This document shows, piece after piece, positions 8,713 to 17,810 of a stretch of 64,000 nt of DNA. A program made the position numbers and the translations under genes. The stretch spans positions 20,526 through 84,525 of the forward strand of contig CAIPJS010000077.1 of assembly GCA_903865435.1 (NCBI GenBank). Direction: 5' to 3'. The notes beneath the pieces were generated by a model that saw only the letters and a list, made by a program, of their open reading frames with translations, did no database searches and was not told the origin of the DNA. Each line of letters starts with the position of its first letter. Positions within the stretch are counted from its first letter, which is position 1. The stretch is from an uncultured Bacteroidota bacterium (GTDB lineage: Bacteria > Bacteroidota > Bacteroidia > Chitinophagales > Chitinophagaceae).

Positions 8713-9301
8713 ACGTAAAAATTGGAAAGCCAACCCCTGCTCTTAAAATAGGCTGAGCAGTCAATTGTCCCATTCGGTAAGGTGATTGTAAAGAATTGAC
8801 CAAGTCAAACATTACAGAGAAATACGTAAATCCATGTTCATTTCTTTTGCCATAACCAATACCCGCTAAAACACTTGGTGCACTCACATTAGAACTTCCA
8901 GTACTTCCATTAATATAACTTTTTGCATTGGTAAAAGTCCAATTGTATTCGGGTTGCACTTGAATAAAAAATTGTTCAATAGGCCAGGCTCTTAAAAAAC
9001 CACCTAATCCAAATTGTGTATTGTTGGATCTAGCATCAATATTGCCATTCATATCCATTAGCTTGTAAGAGCTATAATATAAATTCATTGCAAGCCCAAG
9101 ATCGATGTATTGATTGTAGCTTTTAACCAATTCTGGATTCAATCCCATTTGAAAAGATCCTGACCCACCTCCTAAAACGATACCACCCCCAAAATAAATT
9201 GGAGTAGGTGCTACTATATTGTTGGTTTGAATAGTGTTTTGTGCAACTAAGGATAAATTAAGAAATATAAAAGCGGTGGTAATTAAATATTTGAACGACA
9301 T
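8693..9301 (-). CDS. Hypothetical outer-membrane beta-barrel protein
   Basis: A 202-residue exported protein of unknown function. A signal peptide ending LSLVAQN (about residue 22) precedes alternating aromatic/hydrophobic strands with Gly and Asn turns, e.g. IYFGGGIVLGGGSGSFQMGL and QFFIQVQPEYNWTFT. This pattern, and the aromatic-rich segments near the end (FTYFSVMFDLV), fit a small beta-barrel. No catalytic motif is seen. It lies 22 nt downstream of the FAD oxidase gene on the same strand, but a functional link is not apparent. Confidence 0.75.
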   Translation of the reverse strand: MSFKYLITTAFIFLNLSLVAQNTIQTNNIVAPTPIYFGGGIVLGGGSGSFQMGLNPELVKSYNQYIDLGLAMNLYYSSYKLMDMNGNIDARSNNTQFGLGGFLRAWPIEQFFIQVQPEYNWTFTNAKSYINGSTGSSNVSAPSVLAGIGYGKRNEHGFTYFSVMFDLVNSLQSPYRMGQLTAQPILRAGVGFPIFTSKKKEN

Positions 9302-9323
9302 AAGTGTATTGGTTTTTTTAATT

Positions 9324-10727
9324 TTATTTTAAATCGAATATTTTACCCGCATTTAAAATATGATTAGGGTCAAATGTTTTTTTAATGCCGCGCATGATTT
9401 CCATGGTCACCTTATCAAATAATACAGGCATAAAAGATTTTTGAATCAAGCCAATACCATGTTCTCCGCTAATGGTACCTCCAAGAGATTTAACCAATTC
9501 GAATATTTTAATCAGTATGTATTGTATCTCTTCATTTTCATAACTCTTTTTGTACTTAGGGTGGTTAATTCTGATATGTAAATTCCCATCTCCTGCATGT
9601 CCATAAGAAACTACTTTAAATCCATGCTCAACTGCTAATGCTTTCACACCTTTTATTAAACGGGGTAGCTCAGCTCTCGGCACTACGGTATCTTCTTCAA
9701 TGGTATATCCTGCAGCTACAGCTGCTTCATTGGCCTTTCTGCGTATTTTCCAAAGTTCATTTTTTTGTTGTGCATCATCGGCAAAATACAATTCACCTAC
9801 TTCAAAGTTCCCTAATACTTCAGCAATGGCTTCCATTTCCTTCATTAAAACATCCATATCATTGCCATCTACTTCAATAATTAGATGTGCGGCTAAATCT
9901 TCTGTTAGCGCAATTGCGGTGCTCTCACAAATTTTACTTGCTAATTGAATAGATTCAATTTCCATGAGCTCCATAGCGCTGGGTGTAATGCCTGCTCTAA
10001 ATATGGCGCTCACTGCTTCACTCGCTTTTTCTACACTATTGAATGGAGCCAACATCAATAAATCAAACTTCGGATGGGGAATTAATCTTAATACTATTTT
10101 AGTAACAATACCTAATGTACCCTCGCTACCTACAATTAGTTGTGTTAGGTTATAACCTGTTGCATTTTTTAAAACATTCGAACCTGTCCAAATAATTTCA
10201 CCAGTAGGTAAAACTATTTCTAAGTTTAAAACATAATCTTTTACTACTCCATATTTCACAGCTTTAGGGCCGCCAGAATTTTCAGCTATATTGCCTCCAA
10301 TAAAACAACTTCCCTTGCTGGCAGGGTCGGGAGGATAGAACAAACCTTTTTCTTTTACAGTATTTTGTAAAACTTCTGTAATCACCCCAGGCTCTGTAGT
10401 GACTTGTAAATTTCTTTCATCAATTTCTAAAATTGTATTAAAACGTTCCATGGAAATAACCAAACCTCCTAAATGTGGCAAGGCGCCACCTGTGAGTCCT
10501 GTTCCTGCACCTCTTGGTGTAACAGGGACTAAATATTGATTGCAAATTTTTAAAAGTGCTGCGATCTCTTCGGCTTTTCTTGGCTTCACTACTACCTGTG
10601 GTGCGTAATGCAATTTTTCGGTTTCATCGCTGCCATATTTAGCAAAACTTTCTTCGTCAGTAAAAAAGTAATCAGTTCCTACAACAGATTTTATTTCTTC
10701 TAATAGGGAAGGGGTAATATTGTTCAT
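9324..10727 (-). CDS. FAD-linked oxidase, GlcD/D-lactate dehydrogenase type
   Basis: A 467-residue flavoprotein of the VAO/PCMH family. The N-terminal FAD-binding domain shows PRGAGTGLTGGALP near residue 70 and FIGGNIAENSGGPKAVKYG near residue 147. The C-terminal FAD-oxidase domain ends with the typical TISGEHGIGLIQKSFM and DPNHILNAGKIF. The family oxidises D-2-hydroxyacids (glycolate, D-lactate, D-2-hydroxyglutarate). No GlcE or GlcF partner is adjacent, so a single-chain D-lactate or 2-hydroxyglutarate dehydrogenase is plausible but unproven. Confidence 0.88.
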   Translation of the reverse strand: MNNITPSLLEEIKSVVGTDYFFTDEESFAKYGSDETEKLHYAPQVVVKPRKAEEIAALLKICNQYLVPVTPRGAGTGLTGGALPHLGGLVISMERFNTILEIDERNLQVTTEPGVITEVLQNTVKEKGLFYPPDPASKGSCFIGGNIAENSGGPKAVKYGVVKDYVLNLEIVLPTGEIIWTGSNVLKNATGYNLTQLIVGSEGTLGIVTKIVLRLIPHPKFDLLMLAPFNSVEKASEAVSAIFRAGITPSAMELMEIESIQLASKICESTAIALTEDLAAHLIIEVDGNDMDVLMKEMEAIAEVLGNFEVGELYFADDAQQKNELWKIRRKANEAAVAAGYTIEEDTVVPRAELPRLIKGVKALAVEHGFKVVSYGHAGDGNLHIRINHPKYKKSYENEEIQYILIKIFELVKSLGGTISGEHGIGLIQKSFMPVLFDKVTMEIMRGIKKTFDPNHILNAGKIFDLK

Positions 10728-10742
10728 TCCAGTAAACTAATT

Positions 10743-11390
10743 TTAGACCAAGTGTTTAAAAAGGCCGTATAACATGCCATCCACCTTGCTAATGATTTCG
10801 CCTAAATCTTCTTCCGATTCGCCGAATTTATTTTTATCGCAGTCAATAATCAATAATGGCCCTTCTTTGTAACCTTCAATCCATTTATTGTAGTACTCGT
10901 TTAATTTTTTTAAATAATCCAAACGAATATTTTCCTCGTATTCTCTTCCTCTTTTTTGAATTTGAGAAACCAAGGTAGGTACAGATGCTTTTAAGTAAAT
11001 TAATAAGTCTGGAGGTTGTACCATTGTTTTGATTGTACTAAAAAATCCGAAATAATTATCAAAATCTCTTTTGCTCATTAGTCCCATCTCGTGTAAGTTG
11101 GGGGCAAAAATATTGGCATCTTCATAAATGGTTCTATCTTGAATCACCGTTTCTGTTCCTCTTTGAATTTCTAAGATTTGATTTAAGCGACCATGTAAAA
11201 AATATATTTGAAGGTTGAAGCTCCAGCGCGTCATGTCGTCATAAAAATCCATCAAGTAGGGGTTATGGTCTACGTCCTCAAATTGAGGTATCCAACGATA
11301 ATGTTTGCTTAACATCTCGGTTAAAGTAGTTTTACCCGCTCCAATGTTTCCTGCAATTGCAACGTGTTTTGGTTTTTTAGCTTTTGCCAT
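10743..11390 (-). CDS. Deoxynucleoside kinase family protein
   Basis: A 215-residue kinase that would phosphorylate deoxynucleosides for DNA precursor salvage. A P-loop is seen at residues 14-21 (GNIGAGKTTL). QDRTIYED near residue 84 corresponds to the substrate-binding ERS/DRS motif, and REYEENIRLDYL near residue 150 is the LID region. The family includes dAK/dGK of Bacillus and eukaryotic dNK; base preference is not predictable here. It is 15 nt upstream of the FAD oxidase gene on the same strand. Confidence 0.88.
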   Translation of the reverse strand: MAKAKKPKHVAIAGNIGAGKTTLTEMLSKHYRWIPQFEDVDHNPYLMDFYDDMTRWSFNLQIYFLHGRLNQILEIQRGTETVIQDRTIYEDANIFAPNLHEMGLMSKRDFDNYFGFFSTIKTMVQPPDLLIYLKASVPTLVSQIQKRGREYEENIRLDYLKKLNEYYNKWIEGYKEGPLLIIDCDKNKFGESEEDLGEIISKVDGMLYGLFKHLV

Positions 11391-11453
11391 GTTCGTGAAA
11401 ATACAAAATAGTTTAGTACTATTTATCTATTGTTAATAATTAATTTATCTTGT

Positions 11454-12464
11454 TTAATAATCCATTCCAACGGCCTTTCTTACAATGGACAAGGTTTGTG
11501 AAGCGCTTGCTCTGGCTTTGTCTGCACCCTGTCTAATGATTTTGGTAAGTAAGTCTTTGTTGTTTTGTAAATCAAGCGCCTGAGTACGAATCGGTTGAAT
11601 AAACTTAACCATATCCTCTGCCAATTGCTTTTTCATATCTCCGTATCTGATGATACAATTCCCCTCGCTGCTATTGTTAAAATCTTCTTCAAATTTATTA
11701 ACAGTATCGCCCTTGCTTACCAATTTCATTAAAGTAAATAAGTTTTCAATATAATCTGGTTTCACTGAATTCGGTGTAAGTGGCCCTTGATCGGTTGTTG
11801 CTTTTTTTATTTTATTACGAATGGCATCATCTTCATCAGCCAAAAATAAAGTGGTGTTCTGATTTTCACTCTTGCTCATTTTACCATTGCCGTCTAAGCC
11901 CAATATTTTTACCAGTTCACTATTATAATTAAAGGCATAAGGTAATGGAAATGTTTCACCGTATCTGTAATTAAAACGCTCCGCAAAATTACGGGCCATC
12001 TCTAAATTTTGTTCTTGGTCTTTGCCCACAGGCACTTTCACCGCACGGTGTATTAAAATATCGGCTGCTTGCAATACAGGGTAGGTAAGCAATCCTGCAT
12101 TCACATTTTCGGGCTGCATGCGCACTTTATCTTTAAAAGAAGTAGTCTTTTCTAATTCCCCTTTATAAGCCAACATATTTAAATACAAATACAATTCTGC
12201 AATTTCAGGTACATCGCTTTGGACATATAAAGACACTTTCTCAGGATCTAAGCCACAAGCTATATTTTCAGCGACTACTCTTAGAACGCTTTCTTTTAAA
12301 GTTTTAGTATCAGGATGTGTAGTTAGACTATGCCAGTTGGCTACGAAAAAATAACAGTTGTATTCGTCTTGCATACGTACATAATTACGTAGGGCGCCAA
12401 AATAATTGCCTAGGTGCAAGAAGCCCGTTGGTCTAATTCCGCTTAATACAATTTCCTTTTCCAT
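11454..12464 (-). CDS. trpS: Tryptophan--tRNA ligase
   Basis: Class I aminoacyl-tRNA synthetase charging tRNA-Trp. The HIGH-like signature occurs as PTGFLHLGNYFGAL and the KMSKS loop as GKMSKSENQNT. I start at ATG 12464 (336 residues, MEKEIVLSG) instead of the track start 12506: the shorter protein has typical family length, a TATCTTCG box lies 7 nt upstream, and the extension would run into the divergent recG region. All core motifs are intact. Confidence 0.95.
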   Translation of the reverse strand: MEKEIVLSGIRPTGFLHLGNYFGALRNYVRMQDEYNCYFFVANWHSLTTHPDTKTLKESVLRVVAENIACGLDPEKVSLYVQSDVPEIAELYLYLNMLAYKGELEKTTSFKDKVRMQPENVNAGLLTYPVLQAADILIHRAVKVPVGKDQEQNLEMARNFAERFNYRYGETFPLPYAFNYNSELVKILGLDGNGKMSKSENQNTTLFLADEDDAIRNKIKKATTDQGPLTPNSVKPDYIENLFTLMKLVSKGDTVNKFEEDFNNSSEGNCIIRYGDMKKQLAEDMVKFIQPIRTQALDLQNNKDLLTKIIRQGADKARASASQTLSIVRKAVGMDY

Positions 12465-12471
12465 AGAACTG

Positions 12472-12479
12472 CGAAGATA
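12472..12479 (-). promoter_or_regulatory. Possible -7 box of trpS
   Basis: TATCTTCG on the minus strand, one mismatch from TAnnTTTG and identical to the box in front of guaA. It lies 7 nt from the preferred trpS ATG. Confidence 0.3.
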
Positions 12480-12544
12480 ATGAATCAGGAACCCATTTTT
12501 TGCCATCTTTTTGGGATATTTGTACAGAAATTAAAAAAAATAGA

Positions 12545-14647
12545 TTGAGCACTACTACTTTACTATCCAGCCCGATTGAATACCTGAAAGGAGTAGGTCC
12601 TTTGAGGGCGGATATGCTTAAAAAAGAGCTTAGTTTATTCACTTTTAATGACCTATTGCATCATTTTCCGCATCGCCATATCGATAAAACCAAGGTGGGT
12701 ACCATTGCCTCTATCACCCCAGATCAGGATTTTGTACAGCTTAAAGGAGTCTTACAAGGCATTGACCTCATTGGGGTAAAGCGCGCCAAACGTTTGGTGA
12801 CCCAATTAAAAGATGAAACGGGCACAATCGAATTGGCCTGGTTTCAAGGAATTACTTGGGTACAAAAAAATATTATAGAGGGTCAGGCTTATTTAGTTTT
12901 TGGCAGGGTAAGTTTTTTTAATGGAAAAGCACAAATGGTGCATCCGGAAATTGAACCTTATGTAGCTCAAGCCATGGCGCAAAAATCTTTATTAGAGCCG
13001 GTGTATTCTAGCACAGAAAAACTAAAAGCACGCGGACTCAATGCCAAACAAATTGGAAAATTAACCCAAACCTTATTCCAACAAATAAGTGAAAGAGATG
13101 TTCCGGAAAATTTACCAGCGCATTTGTTGGAGAATAGAATGGCCAGATGGGAAGCCTATAGACAAATACATTTTCCTACATCGCAGGGGCATTATAAAAA
13201 AGCAGTAGACCGATTAATTTTCGAAGAATTGTTTGTAGCCCAAGTAAGATTAAATTTGATAAAAATTGATCGACATAAAAATAGTAAGGGACATTTATTT
13301 GAAAAAGTAGGCGACTATTTTAATAATTTTTACAATAAATATTTACCCTTTGAATTAACAGGTGCACAAAAAAGGGTCATCAAAGAAATTAGACAAGATG
13401 TAGGCAAGGGGTATCAAATGAATCGATTGTTACAAGGTGATGTAGGTAGTGGAAAAACCATGATAGCCTTAATGGCCATGTTGATTGCGGCAGACAATGG
13501 GTATCAAAGTTGTTTGATGGCACCAACCGAAATTTTAGCAGCACAACATTATGAAAGTTTGACAGAGTTGTTAAAAGAAATGCCCATTGAAATTGCATTG
13601 TTAACAGGCAGTACTAAAATTGGGGAGCGCAGAAGAATTTTAAAAGGATTATTGGAAGATGACATACATTTTGTAGTAGGTACGCATGCCATTATTGAAG
13701 ACATTGTACAATTTAAAAATTTAGGCTTGGCAGTGATAGATGAGCAACACCGATTTGGTGTGGCGCAAAGAGCAAGACTTTGGAAAAAATCAAGTATCTC
13801 TCCGCATGTGTTGGTGATGACGGCAACACCTATTCCAAGAACATTGGCCATGACAGCATTTGGCGATTTGGATTACAGTGTGATGGATGAATTGCCGCCC
13901 GGCAGACAGCCCATTAAAACAGTACACCGATACGAAACTTCAAGAGCCAGCGTGATGGATTTTGTAAAAACAGAAATTGTAAAAGGAAGGCAGGCTTATT
14001 ATGTGTATCCTTTAATTGAAGAGAGTGAAAAATTAAGTTATGAAGACTTGATGCAAGGTTATGAGCAAGTAAAAAGTTTTTTCCCAGAGCCTACTTACAA
14101 AATTAGCATGGTGCATGGCAGACAAAATAGCAAGGAGAAAGAAACCAATATGCAAAGATTTAAAACGGGCGATACACAAATATTGGTGGGAACAACCGTG
14201 ATAGAAGTGGGTGTGAATGTGCCCAATGCTTCTGTTATGGTGATAGAAAGTGCGGAAAAATTTGGGTTGTCACAATTGCATCAATTAAGAGGTCGGGTAG
14301 GAAGAGGTATGGAACAGAGTTATTGTATTTTATTAAGTAGTGTGAAGATTGGAAGAGAAGCCAAAGAGCGTTTAAAAGTAATGTGTAGTACCAATGATGG
14401 ATTTGTAATTGCCGAAAAAGACTTGGAATTAAGAGGGCCTGGAGACATTGATGGCACCCGACAAAGTGGGGCACTCAATTTTAAATTGGCCAATATTATC
14501 AATGATAAAGCCACATTAGAAACAGCCAAAGAAGCCGCTTTTTTACTATGTGAAAAGGATCCAAGTTTAACGGCCCCTGAAAATGCGCAGTTGAGATCCT
14601 ATTTAATCGCTCAAAAAGCAAAAATTGGTTGGGGCAAGATCGCTTAA
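12545..14647 (+). CDS. recG: ATP-dependent DNA helicase RecG
   Basis: A superfamily 2 helicase that remodels stalled forks and branched DNA. The N-terminal wedge domain (SSPIEYLKGVGPLRADML) with its OB fold is followed by the helicase domain: Walker A LLQGDVGSGKTMIALMAM, DEQH box (AVIDEQHRFG), TATPIPRTLAM, and motif VI region LHQLRGRVGRG. The track start at 12500 overlaps the likely promoter (GATATTTG at 12515-12522) and adds 15 residues not typical of the family. An in-frame TTG at 12545 (700 residues) fits better, though it is not certain. The 3' end is complete. Confidence 0.93.
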   Translation: MSTTTLLSSPIEYLKGVGPLRADMLKKELSLFTFNDLLHHFPHRHIDKTKVGTIASITPDQDFVQLKGVLQGIDLIGVKRAKRLVTQLKDETGTIELAWFQGITWVQKNIIEGQAYLVFGRVSFFNGKAQMVHPEIEPYVAQAMAQKSLLEPVYSSTEKLKARGLNAKQIGKLTQTLFQQISERDVPENLPAHLLENRMARWEAYRQIHFPTSQGHYKKAVDRLIFEELFVAQVRLNLIKIDRHKNSKGHLFEKVGDYFNNFYNKYLPFELTGAQKRVIKEIRQDVGKGYQMNRLLQGDVGSGKTMIALMAMLIAADNGYQSCLMAPTEILAAQHYESLTELLKEMPIEIALLTGSTKIGERRRILKGLLEDDIHFVVGTHAIIEDIVQFKNLGLAVIDEQHRFGVAQRARLWKKSSISPHVLVMTATPIPRTLAMTAFGDLDYSVMDELPPGRQPIKTVHRYETSRASVMDFVKTEIVKGRQAYYVYPLIEESEKLSYEDLMQGYEQVKSFFPEPTYKISMVHGRQNSKEKETNMQRFKTGDTQILVGTTVIEVGVNVPNASVMVIESAEKFGLSQLHQLRGRVGRGMEQSYCILLSSVKIGREAKERLKVMCSTNDGFVIAEKDLELRGPGDIDGTRQSGALNFKLANIINDKATLETAKEAAFLLCEKDPSLTAPENAQLRSYLIAQKAKIGWGKIA

Positions 14648-14699
14648 AGCAGGCCTTTTTTAATTAACTTGCCCTTGGTTATCCAAAAAGAAATTTTAT

Positions 14700-15998
14700 A
14701 TGAAATACAAAGCACTCGATTCGCAAATTTTTATACAAAACAGAAATCGTTTTGTAGCCAAAATGCAAAAAAATAGCATTGCCATTATTGTAAGCAACGA
14801 TGAGTATCCGTTAAATGGAGATGCTTTACATGGTTTCAAACAAAACACAGAATTATTTTGGTTGACCGGAATAGAGCAAGAAGGATCGATGGTAATTTTG
14901 TATCCAGACAATCCCGATCCAAAATACAGAGAAGTGCTGGTTTTGGTAAGGCCACAAGAATTAAAAGAAATTTGGGATGGTAAAAGATTAAGAGCCAACG
15001 AGGCCACAGCTATTTCTGGAATGAAAACCATAGTTTGGTTAGATGTGCTAGATGCGCCATTGCAACAATGGGTTCATTTAGCCGATTCCATTTATTTAGA
15101 TTCAAACGAGAACGATCGAAAAAATACTTTATTAAGAACCAATGAATATCGTTTTATAGATGAAATGAAAGCGCGTTTTCCTTTACATACTTATTTACGC
15201 GCAGCAAAATTGATGAAAGAATTGCGTGCAGTAAAAACTAAAGAAGAAGTGGCGGTGATACAAAAAGCCATTGACATCACCGAAGTGGCTTTTAGAAGGT
15301 TGTTGCAATTTATCAAACCAGGCGTGCATGAATATGAAATTGAAGCAGAAATTTATCATTCATTTTTAAGTCAACGCGCTACGGGCGTTGCTTACCATAG
15401 CATTATTGCAAGTGGTGACAATGCAAGAACCTTGCATTATGTAAGTAACAATAATGTATGCAAAGATGGAGAATTGGTGCTGATGGACTTTGGTGCAGAA
15501 TATGGTGGTTTTTGCGCCGATTTAACTAGAACTGTTCCTGTAAATGGTAAGTTTTCAAAAAGACAAAAACAAGTTTACAATGCATGTTTGCATTTACATA
15601 ATTATGCAAAATCAATTTTAAAACCAGGCATCAGTATTTTAAATTATACGGATAAGGTAGGCGAGGAAGCCACCAAACAATTTTTAAAAATTGGCTTACT
15701 TGGTAAGTCGGATGTGAAAAATGAAGATGCAGAAAATAGAGCATACAGAAAATATTTATACCATGGCATTTCTCATCATTTAGGTTTGGATGTGCATGAT
15801 TTAGGTACAAGAACTGCACCCATTAGTGCAGGTATGGTCTTTACCATCGAGCCAGGTATTTATATCAAAGAAGAAAAAATGGGCGTACGTATAGAAAACA
15901 ATGTTTGGATTACGAAAACGGGGAACCAGGATTTAATGAAAACCATGCCAATCAATGCCGAAGAAATTGAAGCATTGATGCGCGTAATAAAGAAGTAG
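14700..15998 (+). CDS. pepP: Xaa-Pro aminopeptidase (M24B)
   Basis: A 432-residue metallopeptidase that removes N-terminal residues preceding proline. An N-terminal AMP_N domain (residues 1-150) precedes a pita-bread catalytic domain with the five metal ligands in order: MDFGAEYGGFCADLTRT (two Asp), HGISHHLGLDVHD (His), FTIEPGIYI (Glu) and VRIENN (Glu). The protein has no signal peptide, so it acts in the cytoplasm. It is 52 nt downstream of recG and 18 nt upstream of pssA on the same strand, so partial co-transcription is possible. Confidence 0.92.
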   Translation: MKYKALDSQIFIQNRNRFVAKMQKNSIAIIVSNDEYPLNGDALHGFKQNTELFWLTGIEQEGSMVILYPDNPDPKYREVLVLVRPQELKEIWDGKRLRANEATAISGMKTIVWLDVLDAPLQQWVHLADSIYLDSNENDRKNTLLRTNEYRFIDEMKARFPLHTYLRAAKLMKELRAVKTKEEVAVIQKAIDITEVAFRRLLQFIKPGVHEYEIEAEIYHSFLSQRATGVAYHSIIASGDNARTLHYVSNNNVCKDGELVLMDFGAEYGGFCADLTRTVPVNGKFSKRQKQVYNACLHLHNYAKSILKPGISILNYTDKVGEEATKQFLKIGLLGKSDVKNEDAENRAYRKYLYHGISHHLGLDVHDLGTRTAPISAGMVFTIEPGIYIKEEKMGVRIENNVWITKTGNQDLMKTMPINAEEIEALMRVIKK

Positions 15999-16016
15999 TC
16001 ATTAATAAAATCAAGT

Positions 16017-16793
16017 ATGAAAAAACACATTCCTAATTTATTTACTTTAATGAACCTATTTTTTGGTTGTTGTGCCATTGTAGCTACTTTTCAATCAGGC
16101 ACGATGGCAACCATAGATGAATCGGGGGGAATGCTTATAGAAATACCAGAACCCATTTTTTATGCAAGTTTGTTTATTGCATTAGCAGGAGTTATGGATT
16201 TTTTTGATGGATTTGTTGCAAGATGGTTAAAAGTAGATGCTGAATTGGGCAAACAATTGGATTCATTAGCCGACGTAGTAAGTTTTGGCGTAGCGCCCTC
16301 TTTCATCGTTTTTCAATTTTTAAGATTGTCATTGGCAACAGATGCCAATGCTTTAAATCATAGCACCTTATTGATGGCGCCAGCATTTATTATTGCTATG
16401 GCAGGGGCTTATCGTTTGGCCAAATTTAATATTGATACAGAACAATCTAATTATTTTAAAGGAGTGCCTATCCCAATGATAGGAATTTTAACGGCTGCCT
16501 TCCCACTTATTTATTGGCAGTCACCCATTGCATTTATTTCAAAGTTAATGTTGAGTCCAATTTTTTGGTACCTATATATTGCATTGGTGGCCTACTTAAT
16601 GGTGATGAATGTGCCTATGCTGGCTTTAAAAAGTTTGGGAAAAAATAAAAAATTAATGGTTCCTTTATTCATATTGGCTGCGGATGTTATCTTATCGGCC
16701 CTATTTTTTAAATGGTTGGCCATTCCATTTGGCTTTATTGGCTATTGCTTAGTATCTTTGTTTTATAAAAATACCATCACACAATTAAAATAG
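16017..16793 (+). CDS. pssA: CDP-diacylglycerol--serine O-phosphatidyltransferase
   Basis: An integral membrane enzyme making phosphatidylserine, the precursor of phosphatidylethanolamine. The CDP-alcohol phosphotransferase motif DGx2ARx8Gx3Dx3D is intact (DGFVARWLKVDAELGKQLD and the following SLAD). About seven hydrophobic segments fill the 258 residues. The N-terminus KKHIPNLFTLMNLFFGC is typical of the bacterial type II enzyme. A psd decarboxylase gene is not in the window. purS follows after a single base. Confidence 0.94.
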   Translation: MKKHIPNLFTLMNLFFGCCAIVATFQSGTMATIDESGGMLIEIPEPIFYASLFIALAGVMDFFDGFVARWLKVDAELGKQLDSLADVVSFGVAPSFIVFQFLRLSLATDANALNHSTLLMAPAFIIAMAGAYRLAKFNIDTEQSNYFKGVPIPMIGILTAAFPLIYWQSPIAFISKLMLSPIFWYLYIALVAYLMVMNVPMLALKSLGKNKKLMVPLFILAADVILSALFFKWLAIPFGFIGYCLVSLFYKNTITQLK

Positions 16794-16794
16794 T

Positions 16795-17043
16795 ATGACA
16801 TTTCAAGTACAAATTAAGGTAATGCCCTTAAACGATTTATTAGATCCTCAAGGAAAAGCAGTTTTGGGCGGATTACACAATTTAGGTTTAACAGGGGTGC
16901 AAGATGTTCGTGTAGGTAAACACATTACTTTAAAAATAGAAGCAGCCAACCAAGCGGCCGCTAAAGAAATGGCCGAAACTGCAGCAAAAAAATTATTGGC
17001 CAATGCAGTAATGGAATATTTTGAGATTGAATTTGTGCAATAG
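16795..17043 (+). CDS. purS: Phosphoribosylformylglycinamidine synthase subunit PurS
   Basis: An 82-residue small subunit of the three-part FGAM synthase (PurS, PurQ, small PurL) of purine biosynthesis, which bridges the glutaminase and synthetase subunits. The sequence shows the PurS fold signature: an N-terminal strand (FQVQIKVMPL), DPQGKAVLGGLHNLG, and DVRVGKHITLKI. Neither purL nor purQ is nearby; it sits between pssA and rsmI, with 1 nt to pssA. Its presence implies the organism has the small-PurL form rather than the single large PurL. Confidence 0.9.
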   Translation: MTFQVQIKVMPLNDLLDPQGKAVLGGLHNLGLTGVQDVRVGKHITLKIEAANQAAAKEMAETAAKKLLANAVMEYFEIEFVQ

Positions 17044-17075
17044 GATTTTATTTTTTACTAGTTACAATTATTTCA

Positions 17076-17741
17076 ATGCTTTATATCGTTCCCACACCCA
17101 TTGGAAATTTAAAAGATTTTACTTTCAGATCTATTGAAGTATTGCAATCCGTAGATTTTATTTTGTGTGAGGATACTAGGACTTCCTCAAAATTGCTTCA
17201 GCATTATCATATTAATAAACCATTGACGCCTTATCATCAACACAATGAGCATAAGGTAGTAGATCATTTGGTGCAACAATTACAAGCAGGTAAAAACATT
17301 GCTTTGATTACGGATGCTGGAACCCCGGGCATTTCTGACCCAGCATTTTTATTGGTGCGCGCTTGCAAAGCAGCTGGAGTTGCAGTAAGTAGTTTGCCAG
17401 GTGCCACGGCATTTGTACCGGCACTGGTAAATAGTGGATTACCAGCGACACGTTTTATATTTGAAGGATTTATTCCTTTAAAAAAAGGCAGAAAAACACT
17501 AATGGAATCTTTAGCAAATGAAGCGCGTACGATGATATTTTATGAAAGCCCTATGCGTTTGGTAAAAACATTAGAACTATTTGCCACACATTTTGGCACC
17601 GACAGACAAGCTTCAGTGAGTAGAGAGCTAACTAAGATTTACGAAGAAAACATTACCGACTCTTTAGCCAACTTGATTACTTATTTTTCTTCCAAGCAAG
17701 TAAAAGGGGAGATTGTGATTGTAGTGGACGGAAAGCAATAG
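17076..17741 (+). CDS. rsmI: 16S rRNA (cytidine1402-2'-O)-methyltransferase
   Basis: A 221-residue tetrapyrrole-methylase-fold enzyme methylating the ribose of C1402 in 16S rRNA. The family N-terminus LYIVPTPIGNLKDFTFRS, the CEDTRTSSKLL segment and ITDAGTPGISDP glycine-rich SAM-binding loop are all present, as is LPGATAFVPALVNSGLP. It lacks the extra C-terminal domain of the longer E. coli protein, as is common in Bacteroidota. It follows purS by 32 nt on the same strand. Confidence 0.94.
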   Translation: MLYIVPTPIGNLKDFTFRSIEVLQSVDFILCEDTRTSSKLLQHYHINKPLTPYHQHNEHKVVDHLVQQLQAGKNIALITDAGTPGISDPAFLLVRACKAAGVAVSSLPGATAFVPALVNSGLPATRFIFEGFIPLKKGRKTLMESLANEARTMIFYESPMRLVKTLELFATHFGTDRQASVSRELTKIYEENITDSLANLITYFSSKQVKGEIVIVVDGKQ

Positions 17742-17810
17742 CAGCTAAAGCCTTATTTTAATTAGAAATTTTGCAGTTAATGAATTAAATTAGCTTCTTA
17801 ATTTAGTCCT

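Noticed and set aside
14696-15031. Minus-strand 111-aa ORF
   Set aside because: Shadow of the pepP N-terminal domain; no family signature or start context.
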